A DNA stretch of 64,000 nt, taken from positions 4,409,190 through 4,473,189 of the forward strand of contig JALMQS010000816.1 of NCBI GenBank assembly GCA_024734495.1, written 5' to 3'. Source of the stretch: Forficula auricularia. Taxonomy: Eukaryota > Arthropoda > Insecta > Dermaptera > Forficulidae. The notes below the pieces were generated by a model. That model was not told the DNA's origin. It did not search any database and saw only the letters and a program-made list of their open reading frames with translations. Of this stretch, positions 32,726-42,550 are shown in pieces; position 1 is the stretch's first letter; each line of letters opens with the position of its first letter. The translations under genes and the position numbers were made by a program.

Positions 32726-33125
32726 CAGCGGTCGAGGAAGCGGGGTAAATTACCCCAAATGGGGTAACAATGAAACTATCGGGGGTAATAAGGATATTTT
32801 TAAAATTTTCTATTTTATAAACTATTATATTATTTTTACTTTGATAGCCGAGGACTGTATTCAAATTGCGCTCACGTCAAAAAGTCACAATTTTGAAGTC
32901 ATTTTAGCGAAAATGAAACAAAACATCATCATTTTTCTAAAACGTAAAAGCGTTTGAATCATGTTAATGTTTACAATTTTTATTTACTTACAGATAGTTT
33001 TCATTTAAATTCCAATTAATTCAATAAATAATATACATTTACCTTGATTTTTAGAATGTAGGGGTAACAGCGACCTACGCAAAAATATTTTGGGGTAATG
33101 GGTTAAAAAAGTTCCCCGACCTCTG
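32726..33125. mobile_element. Non-autonomous hAT element, 400 bp
   Basis: Inverted ends CAGCGGTCGAGGAAG (left) and GTTCCCCGACCTCTG (right), flanked by an 8-bp duplication ATCTAGGG (32718-32725 and 33126-33133). CAGNGGTC ends plus 8 bp are diagnostic of hAT. The interior has GGGGTAA and TTACCCC motifs and no transposase. Confidence 0.92.
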
Positions 33126-33133
33126 ATCTAGGG

Positions 33134-33651
33134 TATCCATACGTCCCTGTTTCAACTTTTTGTTCCAACAAATTCTTTCTTTCTTTATTTAAGTTTAAGG
33201 TAGTTGTTTCGCGACAATACTAGCAAAAAGTTAATGCTACAGTATATAGAACAGACAATAAGGATTCATAATTCATAAGCCCAAAACTTTTTGCTGCTTA
33301 TGTACCACTACCAGCCAATCCCGTGCCATGATAAATCTGGCAACATTGTCAGAGCTTGGATATTTTTATCATAGAAATGACAGATAAAATACATTATAAA
33401 GGTCGATTTATAAAACAAAAAGTTCTTAATAAGCGATTGAAACCTGTTGCGACAATGGCTGAAGCGAAAAAACGTCAAAAAAAGTACTAAAGTTAACCCA
33501 CTTTTTAGGTTAAATACCTGCGTTGTTGCCAGCTTGTTTTTACTGTAAATTTCTTATTATGCATTTCTAATTATTTATTCATTATTGTCTCAGAAACTGT
33601 ATTATAACTATGAATTAAAATTTTCTTAAAAAATTTATTAGTTATTGTTTA
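33134..33651. other. Spacer, no gene recognised
   Basis: Not matched to any repeat in the window. No splice-flanked exon that I can support. Confidence 0.35.
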
Positions 33652-33661
33652 ATGTTGGTTT

Positions 33662-34104
33662 GAAGACATATGTATGGAGCATAGCCATGTATGGGTGTGA
33701 AACCTGGACAATTAGAGAAGCGGAGAGAAAGAGATTGGAGGCTTTCGAAATGTGGTGCTACAGAAGAATGATGAATATCAAATGGATGGATAAAATTACA
33801 AATGAAGAAGTTCTTGGAAGAATCGGAGAAAGAAGAACCTTGTGGAAGAGTCTGAAGAAGAGAAGAGGTCAGATGATGGGGCACACACTGAGACATGGGG
33901 GACTGCTTAGGGATATCTTGGAGGGGGAGGTGGGAAAGAAAGGGGAAGGGGAAGACCCAGATTAGAATATTTCAACCAAATAATTGGGGATATGGGATGC
34001 CAGACATTTAGAGAGGGTCAAACAGCTGGCGGGGGACAGAGTCGAGTGGAGACGGATTGTTGCATCAAACCAGTCTTAGGACTGTATACTCAATGATGAT
34101 GATG
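33662..34104 (+). pseudogene. RTE/BovB-like LINE, 5'-truncated copy A
   Basis: Only the last 140 or so codons of a reverse transcriptase polyprotein remain (KTYVWSIAMYGCETWTI, RRMMNIKWMDKITNEEVL), ending in a short GAT-repeat tail. ATGTTGGTTT is duplicated at both sides (33652-33661, 34105-34114). Compared with copy B (57449-57892) I count only about seven differences, including a one-base loss in the GGGAAGGGG run that shifts the frame before the normal end. The 3' GAT repeat instead of poly-A fits RTE/BovB elements. Confidence 0.85.
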
Positions 34105-34364
34105 ATGTTGGTTTAGTTTTTTATAACAATGGTAAGAAGAATTTCTTAAATTAAATATGAATGTAAACTTTCCTATAAGAGTCTGAAAAACTCTATCTTT
34201 GGAATTTAATATCTCCGGAACTATATTGTTCATAAATTTCGTTTTGCCACAGCAATCGATGCAGAAGTATTTAAATAATAATCTTTCTAAATTTCAAATA
34301 AATTCTAAGAAACCCCATATGGTGAAACAACTACCTTAACAGAAAGAAAAGATGCATTGAACCA

Positions 34365-34690
34365 GTGAACCTATTTTCGTTTCTGCAATGGATGTTGTTA
34401 GAAGTTCCCGAGTGGAATGAAGAATCGACATGTTTGGAATCATTAAAGAATGTAATTTCCCTAAATGAAGATGTTTTCTACAACCAATTCTGCCATATTA
34501 AAGATATCATAGAGAGTGAAATTGCTGCTAATAAAGATACATGGAAATCTCAGAGCTGTGTAGAAAAATAGATGGCTATATTTGAAAAAGTTCAATATTT
34601 GGAGAAAAAAACGAATAAGCTAATAAGAGATGAAATTTTATTAAAATATACTTCAGAACGATTGCAGAAAAAGTCGATCGAAACGTGAAA
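34365..34690 (+). pseudogene. Possible hAT transposase C-terminal remnant
   Basis: An open frame reads LLEVPEWNEESTCLESLKNV and NEDVFYNQFCHIKDII, reaches a TAG after SCVEK where a Trp would be expected, and continues with MAIFEKV. The pattern recalls the region before the hAT dimerisation domain, but the similarity is weak and the key PGTNA..ERVFS-type motif is not seen. It could instead be a host gene fragment. Confidence 0.3.
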
Positions 34691-34699
34691 CGTCATAGT

Positions 34700-35081
34700 C
34701 GTATTGTATTACTTATTCGTGTTCAATAAATAATTATAATTAATTATGTGTGATTTTAATAAAATTTCAACTCTTAATAAAATTAATCACAAAAATAAAA
34801 GCTTCAACAGCTTCATTACTGATGAGTGATGAATAATCTAATAATTTTTGTCGTATGTCCTGGTTGGGTCGTGGGAAAATATGGACATTCTAGTTATATC
34901 AAATACCTTGCAATATACCCAAAGGGTATAGCCTTATATAATTAATAAAATTGCAAAGTAACAGATCGGTTGAAGAGTGTAGAATGATCATATTTTTATT
35001 TTATTTTTTTATTCGTTTTAAATTAAATCTTCACTTTGATCATATAAGAATTTATTACTTTGAAAAATTCAACATTAAAAA
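34700..35081. other. Spacer, no gene seen
   Basis: AT-rich, with nothing recognised. Confidence 0.35.
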
Positions 35082-35149
35082 TTATAATTTGAAAGTTTAT
35101 ATTCGGAAAATAAGGACAAGTTTTTTATGTGTGACTTTTTTATTTATCC

Positions 35150-35185
35150 ACCAACGTTTCGTCGACTTTGCCGACTTCTTCAGGG
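35150..35185 (-). ncRNA. Minimal hammerhead ribozyme-like motif (left arm)
   Basis: Minus strand: CTGAAGA, stem GTCG/CGAC around GCAAAGT, then GAAACG and TTGG. All conserved core boxes (CTGANGA and GAAA) are present. Penelope-like elements are known to carry such minimal hammerheads in their terminal repeats. Cleavage activity is not shown. Confidence 0.55.
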
Positions 35186-35908
35186 CTTCTACAATTATAA
35201 GAACATTCTTGATATGAATTTACAAAAGTAGAGTTAGAATTAAAAAACAAACATGTATCAATAGTTTACCTATCAAATAGTCATGTCACACATTCGTCTA
35301 AATTTTCTTATTCTTTTCGTTACCATTGAAGGCCATCAGAATACAATTTTCAAAAAATATTTGGCACATTCACAAAAAAACACAATTTTTCTCTTTATAA
35401 TAACAATTTCATTAATACAACAGAACAGAAATCACATATAACAATTTCATTAATACAACAGAACAGAAATCACATATATACAAAATAAGGCAACCCTGTT
35501 TTTTTAAACTAGAATAGAATATTTTCTCTTCTCCGTTTTATCCCTACATACAGAAATCTCAACTTCGAATAAATTAAACTTATAGGTACATTATAAAACG
35601 GAGAAGAAAAAATATTCTATTCTAGTTTAAAAAAACAGGGTTGCCTTATTTTGTATATATGTGATTTCTGTTCTGTTGTATTAATGAAATTGTTATTATA
35701 AAGAGAAAAATTGTGTTTTTTGGGAATGTGCCAAATATTTTTGAAAATTGTATTCTGATGGCCTTCAATGGTAACGAAAAGAATAAGAAAATTTAGACGA
35801 ATGTGTGATATGACTATTTGATAGGTAAACTATTGATACATGTTTGTTTTTTAATTCTAACTCTACTTTTGTAAATTCATATCAAGAATGTTCTTATAAT
35901 TGTAGAAG

Positions 35909-35943
35909 CCCTGAAGAAGTCGGCAAAGTCGACGAAACGTTGG
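35909..35943 (+). ncRNA. Minimal hammerhead ribozyme-like motif (right arm)
   Basis: Identical core to the left-arm motif but on the plus strand: CTGAAGAAGTCGGCAAAGTC then GACGAAACGTTGG. Stem II is four base pairs (GTCG/CGAC). Confidence 0.55.
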
Positions 35944-36385
35944 TGGGTAAATAAAAAAGTCACACATAAAAAACTTGTCCTTATTTTCCCAATATAAACT
36001 TTCAAATTATAAATTAAATTATGGACGGAAATGATAATAATTAAAAATTATTTAATATAAATTATTATTCTATATATAATTATTTATCAATTTTTCATAT
36101 TAAAAATACATTCAAATATAAATTTGCACAGAACAGGAGATTAATGTGATATATATATAATGAATCTACAGAGAATTGTTCAATAATCTTTTTAATTTCA
36201 GTCTAAAAAAATAATAATTTATAATTTTTCATTCAAATGAATCATGAGGTTGAAAATTCAGAAACAGAAGGAGAAACCAATTATTTTGAGAAATTGTCAT
36301 GGCGAGGATAGAGAAATAAAATAGATCAATGTGATTGGATCATAGGCCGGAAGAAGGGATACAAGATAATTTTTAAGAAAAAAAT

Positions 36386-36717
36386 AAAAACCGACTTCAA
36401 AAAATTAAATGCAACAAATAAAATACACTAAAAGGTATAAAATAATTATTATCTTATTTAGTTACAACTAAACGACGAAATATTAACATGAAATTACTTT
36501 TTGAAGTCGGTGCCAAACAAACTATACCTATAAGCGAGCATACCCTCCAAACGTACTAAGTAAGATCCGTCGAGTGCGATTCATAAAAGGTATATGTTTG
36601 GCATCAACTTCAAAAAGTAATTTCATGTTAATATTTCGTCGTTTAGTTGTAACTAAATAAGATAATAATTATTTTATACCTTTTAGTGTATTTTATTTGT
36701 TGCATTTAATTTTTAAC
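36386..36717. mobile_element. RC family hairpin, copy 1
   Basis: Starts AAAAACCGACTTCAAAAAAT and ends with its complement. Both arms (about 130 bp) contain ATGCAACAAATAAAATACAC and TAACATGAAATTACTTTTTG, around an 80-bp centre. The arms also contain internal TTGAAGTCGG/CCGACTTCAA inversions, so hairpins lie within hairpins. Confidence 0.75.
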
Positions 36718-36753
36718 CGACTTCAAAAAAGGAGGAGGTTCTCTATTCGATTG

Positions 36754-36794
<41 letters not shown>

Positions 36795-37868
36795 TGCCTA
36801 TGTTACCTCATATCTCCGCCAATTGTCAACCGATTTTGAAAATTTTTTTTGCATTGGGTCCAGTCTAGCTTCCGATTGGTCCCATTTTTTTTCGATTTTT
36901 TTTCATAGGTATTAGACCTTTTTTATTAGGTTTGTTTAGGTTTGTTTAGACCTAACCTCTTTGTTTATGAACCGATTTCGATGGTTCTTTTTTTATCCGA
37001 AAGGGGTGTCTTCGGGATGGTGTCATATTAATTTGGTCAAGTTCTGATGATATAATCACTATTAATAACATCACTAAAAAGAGAAAAATAAAAATTTTTA
37101 AGAAAAAATAAAAACCGACTTCAAAAAATTAAGTGCAACAAATATAAAAATACACTAAAAGGTATAAAATAATTATTATCTTATTTAGTTACAACTAAAC
37201 GACGAAATATTAACACGAAATTACTTTTTGAAGTTGGTGCCAAACATATACCTTTTATGAATCGCACTCGACGGATCTTACTTAGTACGTTTGGCGGGTA
37301 CGCTCGCTTATAGGTATAGTTTGTTTGGCACCGACTTTAAAAAGTAATTTCGTGTTAATATTTCGTCGTTTAGTTGTAACTAAATAAGATAATAATTATT
37401 TTATACCTTTTAGTGTATTTTTATATTTGTTGCACTTAATTTTTTTGAAGTCGGTTTTTATTTTTTTCTTAAAAATTTTTTGAAGTCGGTTTTTATTTTT
37501 TTCTTAAAAATTATTTTTATTTTTCTCTTTTTAGTGATGTTATTAATAGTGATCATATCATCAGAACTTGACCAAATTAATATGACACCATCCCTAAGAC
37601 ACCCTCTTTCGGATAAAAAAAGAACCATCGAAATCGGTTCATAAACAAAGAAGTTAGGTTTAAACAAACCTAATAAAAAAGGTCTAATATCTATGAAAAA
37701 ATCGAAAAAAAATGGGACCAATCGGAAGCTAGACTGGACCCAATGCAAAAAAATTTTTCAAAATCGGTTGGGAATTGGCGGAGATATGAGGTAACATAGG
37801 CACAAAAAAAAAAAAAAAAAAAAAAAATCAGTCGAATAGAGAACCTCCTCCTTTTTTGAAGTCGGTAA
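36718..37868. mobile_element. 1.15-kb palindromic RC element with a flipped centre
   Basis: The outer arms (36718-37110 and 37480-37868) are near-complementary for about 390 bp: GACTTCAAAAAAGGAGGAGG, a long poly-T or poly-A run, CATATCTCCGCCAATT, GCTTCCGATTGGTCCCA. Between them is a second RC hairpin (37111-37470), whose unique centre is the reverse complement of that of copy 1. A partial arm lies at 39170-39476. No coding; short frames here are readings of the arms. Confidence 0.75.
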
Positions 37869-38052
37869 AAAACACACATAAATATGATGAACATTGAAAG
37901 CGAGGACATTCTTATCCATTCTATTCTATATATTCTATCTATCCATTAGATAATAAATAAAAATATATTTTTCTAGGTGGGTTTCACAAATAAAACAAAT
38001 ATATGTTTTGAGTTTTTATCTCGATATATATTTCGGGTTATGAGCCCATCAG

Positions 38053-38885
38053 CCCAATAACACTCTTGCTTTCTTGGACCTCCAAATTACTATTGCACAT
38101 CAAAAATTAAATTACCAGATATATAGAAAACCTACTTTCACTGATACAGTCATTCCCTTTTCTTCTAATTATCCCACTAATACTAAATTTGCCGCTTTTT
38201 ATTCAATGTTCCATAGACTCCTTAGTATACCAATGAATACAACACATTTTAATAAGGAACTAAATATTATCAAGAACATAGCCCTGAATAATGGTTATGA
38301 TATTTCGACTATTAACAAAATTTAAAATAAAATTAAACGTAAATTCAACATTTCTCAAATACACTCATTACAATCTGGAAGTGAACAAATATTCAAAAGA
38401 ATACCCTTCATTTCTAATCATTTGACAACTCCATTATGTTCTTCCCGTAGATCATATGGAATTACTTCTGTTTTGTATAATAGCAATAATTTAGGCTCTC
38501 GATTAATTAATAATAAAATAGACAAAATTGATAAATTAGACAAAGCAGGAGTGTATAAATTGACTTGTGATGATTGTAACGCATTTTACATAGGTCAGAC
38601 TGGCCGTTCCTTCAGAAAACGCTACTCCGAACATGTGCTCTTAAATGCCTTGACCGATCAGATAACATTAATTTAGAATCAACCTCTGCTTTCGCCATTC
38701 ATTTACATTCCTCTAATCATTCGGCCTCTATTAATAATCCTATTCCAATTCATTTTAAAAGAAAAGGCCTTAGGTTGGATCTTTTAGAGTCTACTGAAAT
38801 TAAAAGAGCCCTTTCAAATAATAGCAACATCCTTAATAACCAATTAGAAGTTAATAAAAATACGATTATAGATTATATTTTATAA
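38053..38885 (+). pseudogene. Penelope-like element, reverse transcriptase end and GIY-YIG endonuclease
   Basis: Penelope-like elements join a reverse transcriptase to a GIY-YIG nuclease. The first segment reads LAFLDLQITIAHQKLNYQIY and RKPTFTDTVIPFSSNYPTNT, the last part of the RT domain with the short KPT block. After an in-frame TAA at 38323-38325 the same frame continues and carries GVYKLTCDDCNAFYIGQTGR and SFRKRYSEH, the GIY-YIG core with its CxxC. A frameshift near 38640 shifts the remaining C-terminus (IPIHFKRKGLRLDLLE), which stops at 38883-38885. Upstream RT motifs are missing, so the copy is 5'-truncated and dead. Confidence 0.85.
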
Positions 38886-39169
38886 TATAAATAACCTAAA
38901 AATTATTTTCCATTTTCAAAATTTCTATTTTAATATTTTACTATTGTTTCTTTCGAATTCGTAACCCCCCCTCCCTCCCTCCCTCCCCTTATTCTACTTC
39001 TTCCTTCCTTTATTTCTAAGTCCAGGTATAATTCTAAGCCCTTGTTAAACCCTCTTTGTTCATTTGTCTATTAATACTATAATCTTAAATGAATGTTTAA
39101 AGATTTTTTATAAAAGATTTATTTATTATAATTTCGATTATTTGGTCATAAGAATTGGAGATTTACGTT

Positions 39170-39476
39170 ATTTCGTCATTGATCATATCTTTAGAACTTG
39201 ACCAAATTAACATGGTACCGCCCCTAAGGTACCAGCTTTCCAATAAAAAAAGAATCATTAAAATCGGTTCATAAACAAAGAAGTTATGCCTGAACAAACA
39301 TAGCAAAAAAGGTCCAATACCAATGAAAAAAACGGGACCAATCGGAAGCTAGACTGAACCCAATGCAAAAAATCATCAAAATCGGTTCGCAATTGGCGGA
39401 GATATGAGGTAAGATAGACACAAAAAAAATTCAGTCGAATAGAGAACCTCCTCCTTTTTTGAAGTCGGTTAAAAAG
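39170..39476 (-). mobile_element. RC family arm fragment
   Basis: Reverse of the outer arm at 36718-37110, ending CCTCCTCCTTTTTTGAAGTC at 39450-39468. It directly adjoins a Penelope-like terminal sequence at 39500-39580. Confidence 0.65.
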
Positions 39477-39499
39477 ATTAAAGATGTTTCGTCGTGTAG

Positions 39500-39580
39500 T
39501 GGAATTGTCTTTTGACAAGAGGGTGATAAAATAGGCCACTAAGGAAGTCGAAATAAATCGACGAAACGTCTGGCCCATTT
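39500..39580 (+). ncRNA. Decayed Penelope terminal sequence with hammerhead-like motif
   Basis: CTAAGGAAGTCG, loop AAATAAAT, CGACGAAACGTCTGG. Stem GTCG/CGAC and the GAAA box are intact, but the CTGANGA box is CTAAGGA. Belongs to a different Penelope family from the 35-kb palindrome. Confidence 0.4.
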
Positions 39581-39889
39581 AATAAAAACTCTCTTTTTTA
39601 TTTATTGTCCAATTCTCTGCTACTCCTGTTTTAAGTTATATATAGTATTATATAATATATAATTTGATTTAATTTCAAATTAACTAACAAACTCAAATCT
39701 AATACTCAAAACGATTGCAAAATGACTGTAAAATAAAAAAAGTCTGAATTAATAAGATCAAAGAAGACAGCAGTAGGTCAAATTGCTTGGGTTACTGGAT
39801 AATGCAAGATGGACAAAATTGTTTTGATAGCAATTTACATTTCTCCTAATCAAAAATTAGAAGAGATTCTTAATTCTCTAGGTCATTCA

Positions 39890-40819
39890 TTATATATATA
39901 TAAAATTCTTTGCCCGATACACTCACTCACTCATCATCAAAACAGCCAGAACCACTGGACATAGAAACATGAAATTTGGAGAGAATATTACATTTATGAC
40001 ATCGGGGCTCACTAAGAAAGGATTTTTCTAAATTCAACGCCTAAGGGGGTCAAAGGGGGCAAAGTGTGTTTTCACCGATTATGCGATATCTCTTAAGGAC
40101 GATAAAATATCTACTTGCTTTTTACTTATAAAAATAATAAATTAAAATATCTAAAAAATATTTTCAGTATTTTTTGAAATTCGACCCCTAAAGGGGTCAA
40201 AAGGGGCAAAATATCTTTGCAATGTGTTTACACTAATTATGCATTTTCAATTAAGAACGATAAGATATCTACTTGATTTTTACTTAATAAAATTCTAAAT
40301 AAAAATATCTAAAAATTAATTTCAGGATTTTTTGAAATTCGACTCCAAACTATCAAAATGTGAGTGGGGGCAAAAATTAAAACTCTCTCTTATCTTGATC
40401 AAATTTTGTAGAGTTATTCTTTATTACTTGAAGAAACTATTCCCGTAAAAATCAACTATCAAAATTGACTGTATGGGGGGCGAAAGGTGGGGGCAAAATA
40501 TAGAAATTTTTAGCTTTTTTTGTACATTCACTCTTTAGAAAACAGAGTTATTCATTTTCAAATATCTAAATATAAAGAGTCTTCTATCAATTAAACTACA
40601 ATAAAATGTTAAAATTCTACGTGCTAAATTTAATGAAAAAGTTAATTTTTTGCCAGGTTTTATAATTAAAAAAAAATACATACTTTTTTTGGAATGGAGC
40701 TTTTTTTTAATGAATTTTGGAGACCTAATAATCACATGCCGAGACCCAGCCCGCCAGGGCCACCTGACCGGAGGGCCGAGCTGTAGAGGGCGTGCCTTCG
40801 GCACGCCTGGAGCAGCTCG
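39890..40819 (+). mobile_element. Hel-B Helitron-like element, copy 3
   Basis: The 3' end is the Hel-B terminus on the plus strand: GGCGTGCCTTCGGCACGCC, then TGGAGCAGCTCG, host T (40820). The body from about 39890 (after a TA run) carries ACACTCACTCACTCATCATC and a degenerate tandem unit of about 130 bp with CTAAAGGGGTCAAAAGGGGC. The 5' limit is a guess. No coding capacity. Confidence 0.4.
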
Positions 40820-40917
40820 TTTTCATATATAACAGGCGCCGAGGAGCGTTACTTGGTAGAAAAGAAGAGAAGTTAGCAATAACTCTAACAGGATCTTTAA
40901 TGTCAATTTTGCCTTAG

Positions 40918-41139
40918 AAGAATTCTGGACTTATTATCAAATTTATCCAAGAGCATCTAAATTTAACGTTGAATAATGATCCTACACTTTCAACCACCAT
41001 TGATGCTTTACTCATGGGAAATGTGGAAAACATTAATTTGAAGAAATTTATATCGTACGTTAGCTCGGATTGTAACAATTGTACAGATTTATCCGTCACC
41101 ACAGGCAAAAGCCATGGAAATGGACATAATTCTAAATGA
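40918..41139 (+). CDS. Probable host 3'-terminal exon
   Basis: An acceptor-like tract (GTCAATTTTGCCTTAG) leads into 73 codons ending TGA at 41137-41139, with AATAAA starting at 41139. The peptide reads KNSGLIIKFIQEHLNLTLNN, then TTIDALLMGNVENINLKK and SDCNNCTDLS, an amphipathic helix-rich stretch with a Cys pair, ending in a His/Gly/Asn-rich tail. It matches no transposon family I know and no other sequence in the window. The upstream exons are not identified. An antisense open frame on the minus strand has no such support. Function unknown. Confidence 0.5.
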   Translation, partial: KNSGLIIKFIQEHLNLTLNNDPTLSTTIDALLMGNVENINLKKFISYVSSDCNNCTDLSVTTGKSHGNGHNSK

Positions 41140-41238
41140 ATAAATTAACTAATTTTTTTTTAATATATCTATTATTTAATGGTTGGTAGACTAAATACAG
41201 GGTGGGGCATAAAGATCTACCACATTTTGAAAATAGTA

Positions 41239-42122
41239 GGTGCGTGCAAAAGTTCGTGCGGAGTTTCAAAGATAGAGTTATGAGCGTCGTAACGTGTTGT
41301 CATTAATGCCTACTCCTACATATTATATATCCTTGGAAAGGTGACGTCTTCAGCTTTCATTTAAAAAAAAATCATTTGTTTTCATACAAACTGCTTCGAT
41401 AAATATCACTTTAAAAATGAATATCGATAAAGTGCATTTACGGCATGTTATGCTTTACGAGTTTCGTAAGGAAATAAACGTTGCCACAGCCGTGAAACAC
41501 ATTCAAGATGTTTATCAGGATCAAGCACCAGCTAAACGAACTGTGGAAAAATAGTTTGCTAAATTTCGGCGCGGAAATTTAACCTTGAAGACGATGCTCT
41601 CAGTTTGGTGGGATTGCAAGGGCATAATCTATTTTGAGCTCCTCCCTGCTGGCGAAACGATTGATTCGGACAAGTACTGTCGCCAATTAACCAATTTGAA
41701 TCGAGAAATCAAAGAGAAACGTCCGATTTTGTCAAATCGCAAGGGAGTCATCTTTCATCAGGACAACGCCAGACCACACGTTTCGAAAAAGACGCTGTGC
41801 AAGCTGAAGAGCCTGAAATGGGATGCCCTAACGCATCCACCGCATTCTCCTGATATTGCACCATCTGACTATCACTTGTTCTGGTCATTGCAAAATTATT
41901 TAAATGGAAAAAACATTGACTCTTTGGAGGCCTTAAAAAACGGCGTGTATTCGTTCTTCGAATCTGATCTAATCAGTTTTTATGATCCGTCTGCTGCCAG
42001 AACGTTGGAAAAAGATTATAGAAAACGATGGAGAATATATCATTGATTGAATAAAGATTTTTGTTTGCCTAATCGCTGTGTGACTTTTACTCACAAACTC
42101 CGCATGAACTTTCGCACGCACC
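41239..42122 (+). mobile_element. mariner element, internally deleted, inside RD
   Basis: Ends GGTGCGTGCAAAAGTTCGTG and its near-complement (CGCACGCACC at 42122), next to a left TA (41237-41238). At 884 bp it is shorter than a complete mariner. It belongs to a different mariner subfamily from the one at 18024 (other ends, other transposase). Confidence 0.85.
41417..42046 (+). pseudogene. mariner transposase, deleted and with one stop
   Basis: One frame runs from ATG at 41417 to the stop at 42046. The N-terminal helix-turn-helix (HLRHVMLYEFRKEINVATAV) is followed by an in-frame TAG where FAKFRRGN would be preceded by Trp. Shortly after RGNLTLK the frame joins MLSVWWDCKGIIYFELL, so the middle part with the first catalytic Asp is deleted. 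The second Asp is present in HQDNARPH and the third region in HPPHSPDIAPSDYHLF. The C-terminus (TLEKDYRKRWRIY) is complete. Confidence 0.9.
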
Positions 42123-42550
42123 ATGGTTAGTTTTTTTCATTTCTAGCCTTTTTGGGGCCCAGCAAAAATGTATACAAAATTTGGTTGTGTTTGGTGGAAA
42201 GGGATAGAATTGTCATTTTTGACCCCCCCCCCCCCCTTTTTTTTTCGTCTGAATAATGTTTAAAACACATTAAAAACAATTTATGTTCTTTTCAAAAATA
42301 TATTCAGTTTTGTTCTCGTTAAATTTTTTCATTTTTTATACCTCTTCAAAATGTGGTAGATCTTTATTCCCCACCCTGTATTATTATAAAAAAAAACACC
42401 AACGCTTTTCAATGCAATTTTAAAAGAACTTTATTTCAAATTATTATTTTTATTTAATTTAAATGTATCAATCGAATTTACCTTCATTCCTCTTATTTTA
42501 CTCGTATGAATTTTTATCATGCATATTTTTCAATCACCAAATAGTATCTA

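Larger units (their letters stand above)
35082..36012. mobile_element. 930-bp palindrome of two Penelope-type terminal repeats
   Basis: The left arm (35082-35546) is mirrored by the right arm (about 35592-36012) around a loop of roughly 45-50 bp. Each arm carries CTGAAGAAGTCGG and GACGAAACGTTGG in the order typical of Penelope-like element ends, and AGACGAATGTGTGA. The left arm has one extra tandem copy of a roughly 39-bp piece (around 35400-35480) that the right arm lacks. A head-to-head pair of Penelope terminal repeats is my inference. Confidence 0.7.
41198..42378 (+). mobile_element. RD element, copy 2, split by a mariner
   Basis: Begins after TA with CAGGGTGGGGCATAAAGATC and ends CCCCACCCTG before TA (42379-42380). 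Between the ends lies a mariner element (41239-42122). The right half has one GTATACAAAATTTGG module and a long poly-C run. The ends and TA target fit a Tc1/mariner-type MITE. Confidence 0.75.

Noticed and set aside
37458..37909. Minus-strand frames with RLQKRRRFSIRL (also 39258, 36697)
   Set aside because: All are the arm of the RC foldback family read through its poly-T run.
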